From assembly GCA_021773135.1 (NCBI GenBank), contig JAJFKP010000014.1, positions 1-52,519 of the forward strand: a stretch of 52,519 nucleotides of DNA, given 5' to 3'. This DNA is from Woeseiaceae bacterium. Lineage in GTDB: Bacteria; Pseudomonadota; Gammaproteobacteria; Steroidobacterales; Woeseiaceae. Positions 27,532 to 36,332 of this stretch are shown piece after piece. Each line of letters begins with the position of its first letter. The stretch's first letter is position 1. A model generated the notes under the pieces. The model was not told where the DNA came from and made no database searches. It saw only the letters and a program-made list of their open reading frames with translations. A program made the position numbers and the translations under genes.

Positions 27532-28833
27532 ATGATGTCCAAGGTGTTGTCAATATTCCGGCGATCACCGTTTGCCAGGAATGTTCTGTTGATGTCATCT
27601 GCTACGAGCTTGGGCCAGCTGCTCGTCGTCGCCGCGGCACCAATCCTGACTCGCCTGTTTACTCCGGAGGATTTCGGTGTCCTCGGCGTGTATGCGTCTA
27701 TCCTCGGAATCTTGTCGGTGGTGGCGAGTTTGCGTTACGAGCAGGCTATTCCACTGCCAAAAAGCGACGCGGTTGCCGCAAACGTGCTCGTTGCGGCGCT
27801 CTTCTTTGCCGTGGTTATCAGCCTGGCAACGGGTATTGCGATCTACGTTTTCGAGACGAGCATTGCTGAACTCGTCGCATTGCCAGGCCATGAGTACACG
27901 CTATACCTGATTCCGGTCGGCGTGCTGCTCGTTGGCGCCTTTCAGTGTCTGAGCAATTGGGCAATTCGAAAAGAGGCTTTTTCGGCCATAGCCCATACAA
28001 CACTGCTGCAGGGTGGTGGCTCGGTTGTAACCCAATTGGCTGCGGGGTTCGTCGGTGCCGGTGCGACAGGACTGATCATTGGCCAGATCGTGGGGCAGGT
28101 AGCCGGGCTCGGCCGCCTGGCCAAGCTGCTTGTCAATGATTCCGGCAGGCCAATGCAATCTGTGTCGCCGCACAAACTTAAGCGTGTGATTGGTCGATAT
28201 CGGAGTTTTCCGCTGGTCTTCTCGTGGTCGGCCCTCCTGAACAGTGTTGGATTGATGGGTCCAACCATTCTTCTAGCAGCGTTTTATGGTGCCGCTGTCG
28301 TGGGCTGGTACGCCCTCGTGCAAAGAATACTCGGCGTACCGACGTCATTGCTCGGGCGCGCGGTTACCAATGCGTTTTTTAGTGAATCCGCCCGTCTCGC
28401 CCGTGAAGACCCGCCAGAACTTGGCCGCCTTTTCCTGCGCGTGCTCAAAAACCTGACTCTGATGGGTGTTGTTACTATTGTGCCCCTTGGGATTATTTCA
28501 CCCTGGCTCTTTCCGTTCGTATTCGGCGACAACTGGGTTACCGCCGGCCGCTACGCACTAATTCTGACACCAATGATCCTGCTGCAATTCTTGACATCGC
28601 CGTTCGGTGTCATACTCGCAGTCCTTGAGCGTAAAGATCTTGCGATGGTCAGAGAGACAGGCAGGGTATTGCTGGTGGGTGCTGCGTTGTTTTACGCAAA
28701 CGCGAGGAATTTCGAGCCCGAGCCGGCCGTCATGCTGTTGAGTTTTGCGGGCATTCTGAGCTACCTGCTGCACCTGTTCGTGTCGTGGCGAGCAATCCAG
28801 CAACGTATCGCTACGGCAGCATTGCGGCAGTGA
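27532..28833 (+). CDS. wzx: Wzx-type oligosaccharide flippase
   Basis: A 433-residue polytopic membrane protein of the MOP exporter superfamily with about twelve hydrophobic helices. It starts MMSKVLSIFRRSPFARNVLLMSSATSLGQ; the block APILTRLFTPEDFGVLGVYASI is a Wzx/RfbX hallmark. It should move the lipid-linked repeat unit across the inner membrane for Wzy. A TTG three codons earlier is possible. The last four bases overlap the GTG of the next gene (GTGA). Confidence 0.9.
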   Translation: MMSKVLSIFRRSPFARNVLLMSSATSLGQLLVVAAAPILTRLFTPEDFGVLGVYASILGILSVVASLRYEQAIPLPKSDAVAANVLVAALFFAVVISLATGIAIYVFETSIAELVALPGHEYTLYLIPVGVLLVGAFQCLSNWAIRKEAFSAIAHTTLLQGGGSVVTQLAAGFVGAGATGLIIGQIVGQVAGLGRLAKLLVNDSGRPMQSVSPHKLKRVIGRYRSFPLVFSWSALLNSVGLMGPTILLAAFYGAAVVGWYALVQRILGVPTSLLGRAVTNAFFSESARLAREDPPELGRLFLRVLKNLTLMGVVTIVPLGIISPWLFPFVFGDNWVTAGRYALILTPMILLQFLTSPFGVILAVLERKDLAMVRETGRVLLVGAALFYANARNFEPEPAVMLLSFAGILSYLLHLFVSWRAIQQRIATAALRQ

Positions 28834-30239
28834 ATATTATCGTCAGGCACCCCGCCAATCGAGTGGCCGAACGAAACTACATTTATGACGTCGTATTCGG
28901 CGAGTTCCTTGGGCTGTCGTATTCCATGATTCCGGAACAGCGAGCGGACGTAAGCATTACCTGTGGGGAAATGGCGGGCACGCTGACGATAGCCGACGTG
29001 CTGCTGCAAATTCCCCACGAAGACTGGTTGCGGCCAAATTCGTTGCCAGCGCTGCCGCTGTTGAATTTTGATCTACCCCGGGAGCTCATCGAAACCAACG
29101 AATCTGCATCACCTGCCGTGCCTGTGCTGTTTGGTAAGCCGCTCGACACCGGCAACCTCATGGACGTCCGACGTCACTCCATCGATGCCGGCATCGACTT
29201 TTTCGGTGCGGTTTTCTTCATGTTGACGCGCTACGAGGAGGCCTGTCCGACAGCACTGGATCAGCATGATCGATTTCCCTCCAGCGCATCTATGGCGGTT
29301 CAGGCGGATATCATCGAACGGCCAATTGTTAACGAATATGTTGAGATTATCTGGGCAAGCCTTAAATACCTGTTTCCGATGCTGGTACGCAAACCACGGA
29401 GCTACAGCGTCTCGCTGACGCATGACGTCGATCGGATCTATGACACCCGCGGCCAATCATGGCTGCAAGTCGCGAGGAATACGCTGGGGGATTTGACCAG
29501 GCGCAAAGATCTCGCGCTCGCGGCCACCCGGGTTCGCTCGAAATTTGCATCCAGCCGCAACGATTTTCAGCATGAGCCGTCCAACACATTCGAATTCATT
29601 ATGGATTGCAGTGAAGCCCACAACACGCACAGTTCGTTTTTCTTCATTGCGCATCGCGGAGCCGACGGCCTCGATGGTGATTACGATATCGATACGCCAT
29701 GGGTTCGTAGTTTGCTCCGCGACATAGGGGCGCGCGGACACCAATTGGGCCTGCACGGGAGTTACCACTCATACAGGGATGGGAAGCAGCTGGCCGCTGA
29801 GTTCTCGAAGCTAAAGAGGCTCGCGGGGGAAGAGGGTGTCAGCCAGGACAAATGGGGTGGCAGGCAGCACTATCTGCGCTGGGCACTGCCTGCGACCTGG
29901 CAGGGCTGGGCGGATGCCGGCCTGGACTTCGATAGTACGCTGTCCTTTCCGGAGGTCTGCGGGTTTCGAACTGGTACGTGTTGGGAGTACCCGGTTTTTA
30001 ACCTGAAATCCAGCACAGCGTTACCACTACGCGAGCGACCGCTTATCGTTATGGAGACGTCTTTGTTCAGCGAGTGCTATATGAATTTGACGCCTCGGGC
30101 TGCGTTCGAGGCAATCGAAAAACTGTCATCAGTTTGCCGTGCGTTTGATGGTCAATTTACGCTACTTTGGCATAACGACAACCTGGCACAGGCAAACTGG
30201 AGGCAGCTGTACCGAGAGGTACTGGAGGCGATAACCTAG
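28830..30239 (+). CDS. Polysaccharide deacetylase (NodB-like) with an extra N-terminal domain
   Basis: A 469-residue protein starting MNIIVRHPANRVAERNY at a GTG that overlaps the wzx stop. Residues ~1-180 form an N-terminal domain of a type often attached to bacterial deacetylases of surface-sugar loci. Residues ~190-465 are the NodB-type catalytic part: the metal/base motif THDVD at ~196-200, and GLHGSYHSYRDG near ~307 for the second histidine motif. No signal peptide is visible, so it probably acts on a cytoplasmic or lipid-linked sugar. Substrate is unknown; an N-acetyl or O-acetyl group on the repeat unit is likely. Confidence 0.82.
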   Translation: MNIIVRHPANRVAERNYIYDVVFGEFLGLSYSMIPEQRADVSITCGEMAGTLTIADVLLQIPHEDWLRPNSLPALPLLNFDLPRELIETNESASPAVPVLFGKPLDTGNLMDVRRHSIDAGIDFFGAVFFMLTRYEEACPTALDQHDRFPSSASMAVQADIIERPIVNEYVEIIWASLKYLFPMLVRKPRSYSVSLTHDVDRIYDTRGQSWLQVARNTLGDLTRRKDLALAATRVRSKFASSRNDFQHEPSNTFEFIMDCSEAHNTHSSFFFIAHRGADGLDGDYDIDTPWVRSLLRDIGARGHQLGLHGSYHSYRDGKQLAAEFSKLKRLAGEEGVSQDKWGGRQHYLRWALPATWQGWADAGLDFDSTLSFPEVCGFRTGTCWEYPVFNLKSSTALPLRERPLIVMETSLFSECYMNLTPRAAFEAIEKLSSVCRAFDGQFTLLWHNDNLAQANWRQLYREVLEAIT

Positions 30240-30276
30240 CTGTCGGTCGAGTCGAACCGGTTTTTCGGTAACTGCA

Positions 30277-31053
30277 TCATGCCGCTGTCAACCGGCGTAT
30301 GAAATCGAAATTCTGATAGCAGTCTTGGCGGAACAGGTCGCGTGGAAACGTGCTGTCGCGTAAACGATTAAGCAGCTCATCTGACTGTTTTTCGATCTTC
30401 CGGGAAATTTTGGTTTTACGCCGATTGGCGTTCCGATCAAGGTCCTTGCTACGGGTATGGTGAATGACATCGGATTCCCGGTGGTACACGTCAAGTTGCG
30501 CAAACATTTCGCAGATATGCGCTGCCGAGTCGATATTTGCAAACTGGAAATCCATTGTTTTCTCGAATCGTGGTCGCAGCGCCATGTAACGAAGTTCATT
30601 CTCCAGCCAGTCACACAGATTTTCCTGGATAGGTGTTAACGGCAGCGGAAATTCGAAAAGTGATTTTTTCAAATTTAGTGGCAGCCGCCACGGCCGATCC
30701 GAATGGCTTGGATACGATTTGCGATTCATGTAGCTGCTGGTAACTTCCATCGGGTCACGCAGCAAATGGATGACCGAAATGGCGGGGAAAACATCCAGGA
30801 AGGTTTCCGCGAGAACCCGGATAAACAGCTGCGTTGATTCGAAATACGCGCCGCGTTCAGCAACGATTGCCTCGATGATGTTTGCTTTTTCAGTAACCTC
30901 TGCATGCGGTAGCCCGTTATTGACATCGATCATGACCTGGTCAAAGCAATGCGGCTCGGCAGCATGAAAAGCGGGCACATCCGTGCAGTGAGTGAACAGA
31001 TTGGAAAGATATCGTGTGCCGGATCGCCCGATGCTGGATGCAAAAATTACCAT
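30277..31053 (-). CDS. Sulfotransferase-fold protein
   Basis: A 258-residue PAPS-dependent sulfotransferase candidate. The 5'-phosphosulfate loop SSIGRSGTRYLS starts at residue 6, and the 3'-phosphate motif HLLRDPMEVTSSYM is at ~82-95 with the conserved Arg and Ser. The C-terminal half is basic (RRKTKISRKIEK). The frame is open to a TTG at 31092, but the ATG at 31053 puts the loop at the usual distance from the N-terminus. It is the only minus-strand gene between 18.6 and 51.0 kb and converges with the deacetylase gene. No PAPS synthesis genes are in the window. Confidence 0.8.
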   Translation of the reverse strand: MVIFASSIGRSGTRYLSNLFTHCTDVPAFHAAEPHCFDQVMIDVNNGLPHAEVTEKANIIEAIVAERGAYFESTQLFIRVLAETFLDVFPAISVIHLLRDPMEVTSSYMNRKSYPSHSDRPWRLPLNLKKSLFEFPLPLTPIQENLCDWLENELRYMALRPRFEKTMDFQFANIDSAAHICEMFAQLDVYHRESDVIHHTRSKDLDRNANRRKTKISRKIEKQSDELLNRLRDSTFPRDLFRQDCYQNFDFIRRLTAA

Positions 31054-31150
31054 GGCTTCGTTAAAGTTCTCTGGCAGGTAAAAAAACGGCAACGCAGAAT
31101 AACCTTATCCATGGTTCTGGCGCCAGTGGTATGGGTTCCGCTGCACTCTC

Positions 31151-31159
31151 TGGCATAAT
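31151..31159 (+). promoter_or_regulatory. Extended -10 promoter candidate for the amidotransferase genes
   Basis: TGGCATAAT is an extended -10 element in the gap between the divergent sulfotransferase and first amidotransferase. The -35 is weak. The distance to the preferred ATG at 31202 is about 43 bases. Confidence 0.4.
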
Positions 31160-31201
31160 CGCTCGATAGCGGAATCCATCGCTGGGAGATTGTACAAACA
31201 C

Positions 31202-32317
31202 ATGGGGCAGGCCGACTACAGGATTTGCGTGCGGTGCATCATGGATAGCACGGATCACGACATTGCTTTTGACGATGAGGGCGTCTGTAATCATTGTCGC
31301 GATTATGAGGCCATTGAACGGGCGCAGCCGCCGTTGGCGGAAAGAGAGCGGCAGCTTGAGTCCCTGGTTGCCAAAATCAGCCAGGCTGGCAAACGTCAGG
31401 ACTATGACTGCATTGTAGGTATGAGCGGTGGTGTCGACAGTTCCTACCTGGCATACCTGGCGAAATCTCGCGGGTTACGGCCATTGGCCGTACACGTCGA
31501 TGCCGGCTGGAATTCGGAGCTGGCCGTCAAGAATATCGAGAGCCTGGTCAAAGCGCTCGATATCGACCTCGTAACATTCGTGGTTGACTGGAAGGAAATG
31601 CAGGACCTGCAGGTAGCGTTTCTACGATCGGGTGTCGCCAATCAGGATATTCCACAGGACCACGCGTTTATCGCGGGCGTGTTCAGAATTGCGAGCAAAC
31701 ACCGAATCAAATATGTTTTGAGCGGCGGAAATAACTCGACGGAAGGTATCTTGCCTGAATCCTGGGGCTACAGTGCGCTTGATCTGAGACACATCAAGGG
31801 AATTCACAAACGTTTTGGTCGGGGGCGGTTGTCGCAATATCCGACCATCAATTTCTTTCAGTATTACATCTACTATCCCATGCTTCGCGGCATTCGCACG
31901 GTCCGCCTGCTAAACTATATTGACTACAACAAGAAAGAGGCGATGGACAAGCTTTCGACTGATTTCGGCTGGCGCTACTACGGCGGCAAGCACTTCGAAT
32001 CCCGCTATACCAAGTTCTTTCAGTCCTACTATCTCCCGCAGCGATTCGGTTACGACAAGCGACGTGCACATTTGTCGAGTCTTGTCGTTTCCGGCCAGCT
32101 GGAGCGATCCGCCGCGCTCGAAGAATTTGCAGAGCCAGGCTATTCCCCGGAGTCACTGCGGGAAGAGCGAGCATTTATTATCAAGAAACTGGGTATATCA
32201 GAAGATGAATTCGACAAAATCCAGCACTCGCCCAAGCGAACCTACAAGGATTATCCCTCGAGTGAGGCATTGTTCGGACTCAAAGACCGCGCAAAAAGTA
32301 TTCTTGCGAGAATCTAG
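31202..32317 (+). CDS. wbpG: N-acetyl-sugar amidotransferase (WbpG/PseA family), copy 1
   Basis: A 371-residue PP-loop ATPase. In the P. aeruginosa O5 system WbpG turns the C3 N-acetyl group of a UDP-diacetamido-uronate into an acetamidino group, using ammonia from HisH2/HisF2. Here an N-terminal cysteine site is complete (Cys9, Cys12, Cys29 and Cys32, in CVRC and CNHC). The ATP loop is MSGGVDSSYLAY. Further blocks: AVHVDAGWNSELAVKNIE, SGGNNSTEGILPESWGY and KHFESRYTKFFQSYYLP. A TTG at 31190 is an alternative start. It precedes a GT4 gene and, after that, hisH-hisF. A paralogue lies at 35154. Confidence 0.9.
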   Translation: MGQADYRICVRCIMDSTDHDIAFDDEGVCNHCRDYEAIERAQPPLAERERQLESLVAKISQAGKRQDYDCIVGMSGGVDSSYLAYLAKSRGLRPLAVHVDAGWNSELAVKNIESLVKALDIDLVTFVVDWKEMQDLQVAFLRSGVANQDIPQDHAFIAGVFRIASKHRIKYVLSGGNNSTEGILPESWGYSALDLRHIKGIHKRFGRGRLSQYPTINFFQYYIYYPMLRGIRTVRLLNYIDYNKKEAMDKLSTDFGWRYYGGKHFESRYTKFFQSYYLPQRFGYDKRRAHLSSLVVSGQLERSAALEEFAEPGYSPESLREERAFIIKKLGISEDEFDKIQHSPKRTYKDYPSSEALFGLKDRAKSILARI

Positions 32318-32376
32318 GCAACAGAGTTGCCAGGCTTCCTGATGCATTTGACGCGGCGCTAGGACGTCTTCTCGCA

Positions 32377-33522
32377 ATGTACCTCCATATCATCGTTACC
32401 CCGTTTGAGCATGAAAGCCGGGTCCTCAAGCAATGTCAGGTGGCCGCTGAATTCGACGGCAACAAACCGCGCATGGTCATAGCGCTCTGGGAACCAGGGC
32501 TGGAGCAGCAAGAAGTACTTGATGATGGTTTGAGCGTGTGGCGCGTGTCCCTCAAAAGCCGTTCCTGGCCAAAGAACCTGGTGGTGCAGGTGATCAAGTA
32601 CTTCGAATTCGCGTACCGCATTCTCGCGCGTATGAGATCGAGTGATATAACGGTGATTACCGCACACAGTGTTGCGGCGTTGCCCGTGGGTGTCGCGCTC
32701 AAATGGCTGACAAACACACCGTTGATCTACGACGCTCACGAACTGGAATCTGAAGCAAATGGCCTCAGCCCGGTGCGCAGGGTGCTTACGCGCAGAATGG
32801 AGGGCCTCTGGATCAGGGCGGTCGATCGCGTTGTCACCGTTTGCGACAGTATCGCAGACTGGTATGTTGCGACGTTTCCGATTGAACGACCCCTCGTCGT
32901 ACGCAATGTGCCCATTCGAGCGGGTACTCCGGAGGCCAAATCAACCGTGCTCCGAGATGAGCATGGTGTTCCAGCGAACGAATTGCTGTTCCTGTACCAG
33001 GGTTCGCTGGCACCCGGACGAGGCATCGGTTCTCTCCTTACCGTTTTTGCCAGGCCCGAAATGCGCAGTCATTTCGTTGTGATGGGCTATGGGGAGCTGG
33101 AGGCACAGGTAAGAGAGGCGGCGGCGGAGTCCCCCAATATTCATTTTCAACCTGCCGTACCGCCGGAAAAAGTGTTGTTTTATACATCGAGCGCTGATAT
33201 CGGTTTGTGCCTTATCGAGAATACCTGCCTCAGCTACTATTACTCATTGCCCAACAAGCTTTTCGAATACCTGTTGAGCGGACTACCCGTGCTGGTCAAC
33301 GATATGCCGGAACAGCGCCGTATCGTTGAGGAATTCAATTGCGGATGGGTGGTACCCGAGGCGCAGGCTGAACAGGAGGCGCTGTTATCATCGATAGAAA
33401 AAGATCAGTTTGAGGTGCGCAGGGCAGGTGCGATAAGGGCCGGAGAAAGCTTCGAATGGGCGGCCGAGGCGACAAAGCTTCAGGCGCTGTATGCGACCCT
33501 CGCATCCGTCAACCGGAATTGA
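32377..33522 (+). CDS. Glycosyltransferase family 4, paralogue A
   Basis: A 381-residue GT-B enzyme. It has the N-terminal fold starting MYLHIIVTPFEHESRVLKQ, the central YDAHELESE acceptor-side motif, the nucleotide-binding half with FLYQGSLAPGRGIGSLL, and the GT4 signature SLPNKLFEYLLSGLPVLV. Its closest visible relative is the GT4 at 36333, which follows the second amidotransferase: the two share YDAHELE, YQG-x5-GRGI and a CLSY-x3-SLPNK-x-FEY block. Cytoplasmic, acting on the lipid-linked repeat unit; donor unknown, possibly the amidino sugar. Confidence 0.88.
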   Translation: MYLHIIVTPFEHESRVLKQCQVAAEFDGNKPRMVIALWEPGLEQQEVLDDGLSVWRVSLKSRSWPKNLVVQVIKYFEFAYRILARMRSSDITVITAHSVAALPVGVALKWLTNTPLIYDAHELESEANGLSPVRRVLTRRMEGLWIRAVDRVVTVCDSIADWYVATFPIERPLVVRNVPIRAGTPEAKSTVLRDEHGVPANELLFLYQGSLAPGRGIGSLLTVFARPEMRSHFVVMGYGELEAQVREAAAESPNIHFQPAVPPEKVLFYTSSADIGLCLIENTCLSYYYSLPNKLFEYLLSGLPVLVNDMPEQRRIVEEFNCGWVVPEAQAEQEALLSSIEKDQFEVRRAGAIRAGESFEWAAEATKLQALYATLASVNRN

Positions 33523-33554
33523 AACAGCCGGAATTTTACGGTTGAATCACCGCA

Positions 33555-33583
33555 TTGAACGTGCGATTGATTGTCGCTATGAT
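33555..33583 (+). promoter_or_regulatory. Sigma-70 promoter upstream of hisH
   Basis: TTGAAC (33555-33560), an exact 17-base spacer, then TATGAT (33578-33583). This is the best-formed promoter seen in the polysaccharide locus. It lies in the only gap over 100 bases between plus-strand genes from 31.2 to 44.0 kb and about 50 bases before the hisH ATG, so the hisH-hisF unit can be expressed on its own. Confidence 0.65.
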
Positions 33584-33634
33584 CCCTGCGCGATTCCGAC
33601 TCACTCACCACAACAGTAACCACGAAAGGTTGTC

Positions 33635-34288
33635 ATGTCCGTAGCCAATGCAGAATTGCGCCCCGATCGGAGAGTGGTAATCGCGGATTGTCAGCTCGGC
33701 AATATGGGTTCTGTCGCAAATATGGTGAAGCATGTCGGCGGGACTCCGATCATCAGCCAGGATGCTGACGTCATCGCTGAATCCACGCACCTGATTCTTC
33801 CCGGTGTCGGCAACTTCCAATATGGAATGAAGCAGCTGCACAAGCTGGGATTCATCGATGTACTCAACGCAGCGCGGGACAAAGGGACGCACATCTTGGG
33901 CATCTGCCTGGGGATGGCGCTGATGACGAAGTGGAGCGACGAGGGCAACTGTGACGGTCTGGGCTGGTTCGACTTCAGAACGGTAAGGTTCCCAAGTCAG
34001 CTCGACTCCGGCGAGCGCCTCCTGGTGCCGCATATGGGTTGGAATCAGATCGATCCAGCGCCAGCAGCAACGGAATTTGTTGCGGTTCCATCGCCGTCGC
34101 GATTCTACTTCGTCCACTCATATTTCGTAGACGGCGCCGATAAAGTCGACTGTCGTGCGACGACCGTTTATGGCGATACAAAGTTCGCCAGCGCAATAGG
34201 CCGTGACAATGTCATCGGCGTGCAGTTTCACCCGGAAAAAAGTCACAAATTCGGAATGGCATTCATGCGCGACTTCCTGGCGCGTTAG
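33635..34288 (+). CDS. hisH: HisH-type glutaminase for sugar amidination (HisH2)
   Basis: A 217-residue class I glutamine amidotransferase that releases ammonia from glutamine. The catalytic triad is complete: Cys91 in GICLGM, His199 and Glu201 in FHPEKSH. It is of the HisH family, but it lies between two sugar amidotransferases with no other histidine genes nearby. The likely role is that of P. aeruginosa HisH2, feeding ammonia via HisF to WbpG. The GAAAGG ribosome site is close to the ATG, and hisF follows after six bases. Confidence 0.9.
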   Translation: MSVANAELRPDRRVVIADCQLGNMGSVANMVKHVGGTPIISQDADVIAESTHLILPGVGNFQYGMKQLHKLGFIDVLNAARDKGTHILGICLGMALMTKWSDEGNCDGLGWFDFRTVRFPSQLDSGERLLVPHMGWNQIDPAPAATEFVAVPSPSRFYFVHSYFVDGADKVDCRATTVYGDTKFASAIGRDNVIGVQFHPEKSHKFGMAFMRDFLAR

Positions 34289-34294
34289 TCGAGT

Positions 34295-35083
34295 ATGTTT
34301 TCGTCACGTGTGATTCCATCCCTGACGCTGATCGACGACGGGCTATACAGAACAAAAAAATTCAAGAAGCCGTCCTACGTCGGTGATCCTCTCAACGCCG
34401 TCAGGATTTTCAATGAGAAGGAGGTGGACGAACTTTTCGTCCTGGACATCACTCCGTCGCATACCTGGGATGAGGGCCGCCTGCAGTTGCTGACCGAGAT
34501 GGCCGAAGAAGCTTTCATGCCCATGGGACTGGGCGGCAATATTTCGAGCGTGACGCATGTTGAGCGTGCGTTCGAGATGGGCTATGACAAAGTTGTTATC
34601 AATTCAGCTGCAATCAGCAATACGCCTCTCATAAAGGAGCTGGCGGGTCGCTTTGGCGGGCAGAGTATCGTGGTTTCAATTGATGTCGGCAAGAAGATGT
34701 TTGGCGGTGCATCAGTCTACGCAGACCTGGGCCGCAAGACGGCCGATATCGATCCGGTTGAGCATGCACAGAAATGCGAGCAGGCAGGCGCTGGAGAAAT
34801 TGTAATTCGTTCAATTGCTCATGACGGTCTGATGGATGGGTTTGATCTTGACCTGATTGCCCGTGTGTCGTCAGCCGTGTCAGTACCGGTGGTGGCCGCA
34901 GGGGGTGCCGGCTCGCTCGAAGACTTAAGCCTTGCGATGGAAGCAGGCGCTCACGCGGTGACCGCCGGCAGTATGTTTGTCTACCACGGGCCGCACCGCG
35001 CCGTGCTTATCAACTATCCTGATACAGAGGAATTAAACAGGATCTTTAGCCGTTCCAAAGCGACTGTCAAGGCCGCGCCCTGA
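34295..35083 (+). CDS. hisF: HisF-like ammonia-channel subunit for sugar amidination (HisF2)
   Basis: A 262-residue TIM-barrel protein of the HisF family. In histidine-pathway HisF the two catalytic residues are Asp11 and Asp130. Here residue 11 is Thr (IPSLTLIDDG), while Asp130 is kept (VVSIDVGKK). Another block typical of the sugar-cluster form is KKPSYVGDPLNAVRIFNEKEVDEL, which suggests a lost cyclase role but a kept ammonia tunnel and HisH contact. It follows hisH after six bases and precedes the second amidotransferase. Family assignment is firm; loss of histidine activity is inferred. Confidence 0.9.
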   Translation: MFSSRVIPSLTLIDDGLYRTKKFKKPSYVGDPLNAVRIFNEKEVDELFVLDITPSHTWDEGRLQLLTEMAEEAFMPMGLGGNISSVTHVERAFEMGYDKVVINSAAISNTPLIKELAGRFGGQSIVVSIDVGKKMFGGASVYADLGRKTADIDPVEHAQKCEQAGAGEIVIRSIAHDGLMDGFDLDLIARVSSAVSVPVVAAGGAGSLEDLSLAMEAGAHAVTAGSMFVYHGPHRAVLINYPDTEELNRIFSRSKATVKAAP

Positions 35084-35153
35084 TTTCTGATGGCACTGAT
35101 GGCGATGAAATCGATCAGTTTCGGCCGTGCAGCTCTCTAGTATCCCCGCCAAT

Positions 35154-36290
35154 ATGACGAATCAGCCTGAAAACTACAGAGTCTGTTCCCGGACAGTAAT
35201 GGATACGTCCGATACGGCAATTGTTTTTGACCAGGATGGTGTGTCGAATCATTGGTGGGGCTGCAAACAGCGCCTGGAAACGGAAGTCATTCCCGGTGCC
35301 GCCGGCCTTGCAAAGGCCAGCGAGATCGCTCAACAGATTCGGGATGAAAACCGTAACAGAGAGTACGATTGCCTGATTGGCGTCAGTGGCGGAATCGACA
35401 GCAGCTATGTTGCCTACTGGGTCCGTAAACTGGGTCTGCGGGCGTTGGCGGTACATGTCGACAATGGCTGGAATTCCGAACTCGCCGTAGCGAATATCAA
35501 GAAAATATTAACCACGCTGGAAATCGACCTGCACACGGTTGTGCTTGACTGGCCGGAGTTCAGGGATCTGCAGAGGAGTTTCTTTTATTCCTCCGTACCC
35601 AACTGCGAAATTCCTACAGACCACGCGATCGTGTCATCGCTTTTTCATCTGGCGCGGAAAATGAATATCCGTTACATAATCAGCGGCAGCAATGTGACAT
35701 CCGAAGGCGTGTCGCAGGAAAATGTCGGGCACGACGCTAAAGACTGGACGCATATTGCCGCGATTCAAAAACGTTTTGGAACACGCAAGCTCAAGAGCTT
35801 TCCGAGGCTGACGGAACTCGGCCTCGCGCGCTCAATCGTAGTTGATCGCGTACGGTTCATCCCGATTCTGAATTATCTCGATTACGATCGTCACGCAGCG
35901 ATCGAGACACTGGCCAGCGAACTGGGGTGGCGCGACTACGGTCGAAAACACGGGGAATCTACATTCACGCGATTTTTCCAGGAGTACTACCTGCCGGAGA
36001 AGTTTGGCTTTGACAAGCGACGCATGCACTTTTCTTCACTGATCTGCGCCGGTCAGATGACCAGGGAAGAAGCGCTGCAAAAGCTTGCAGAACCGATGTA
36101 CGAGCCGGACGAACTGGCTGCCGATATTGAATTTTTCCGCAAGAAGCTACAATTTTCGGAACAAGACCTCGATGGCATCATGTGCGCCAGACCCGAGCTG
36201 CATACGAAATACAAAACGGGCCTGATTTTCAAGGGCGCGCAGTCACCGCTGTTTTCCTGGATGCGCAACCTGGCGACGGGGAGAAAATGA
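35154..36290 (+). CDS. N-acetyl-sugar amidotransferase (WbpG family), copy 2 with degenerate cysteine site
   Basis: A 378-residue paralogue of the gene at 31202. The ATP loop is intact (GVSGGIDSSYVAY), as are VHVDNGWNSELAVANIKK, SGSNVTSEGVSQENVGH and KHGESTFTRFFQEYYLPEKFGFDKRR. The N-terminal cysteine site is not: where copy 1 has CVRC and CNHC, this one has CSRT and SNHW. Only Cys11 remains of the four, with a new Cys37 nearby. A GTG at 35127 is an alternative start. It may act on a second sugar, or only pair with copy 1. It directly follows hisF and precedes a second GT4. Confidence 0.87.
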   Translation: MTNQPENYRVCSRTVMDTSDTAIVFDQDGVSNHWWGCKQRLETEVIPGAAGLAKASEIAQQIRDENRNREYDCLIGVSGGIDSSYVAYWVRKLGLRALAVHVDNGWNSELAVANIKKILTTLEIDLHTVVLDWPEFRDLQRSFFYSSVPNCEIPTDHAIVSSLFHLARKMNIRYIISGSNVTSEGVSQENVGHDAKDWTHIAAIQKRFGTRKLKSFPRLTELGLARSIVVDRVRFIPILNYLDYDRHAAIETLASELGWRDYGRKHGESTFTRFFQEYYLPEKFGFDKRRMHFSSLICAGQMTREEALQKLAEPMYEPDELAADIEFFRKKLQFSEQDLDGIMCARPELHTKYKTGLIFKGAQSPLFSWMRNLATGRK

Positions 36291-36332
36291 CTTGGCAATG
36301 CGGCGGGTTTGGATGACCGGGCGGCACGGCGC

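Noticed and set aside
33635-35083. HisH-HisF as part of histidine biosynthesis
   Set aside because: No other his genes are near, the context is sugar amidination, and HisF lacks Asp11.
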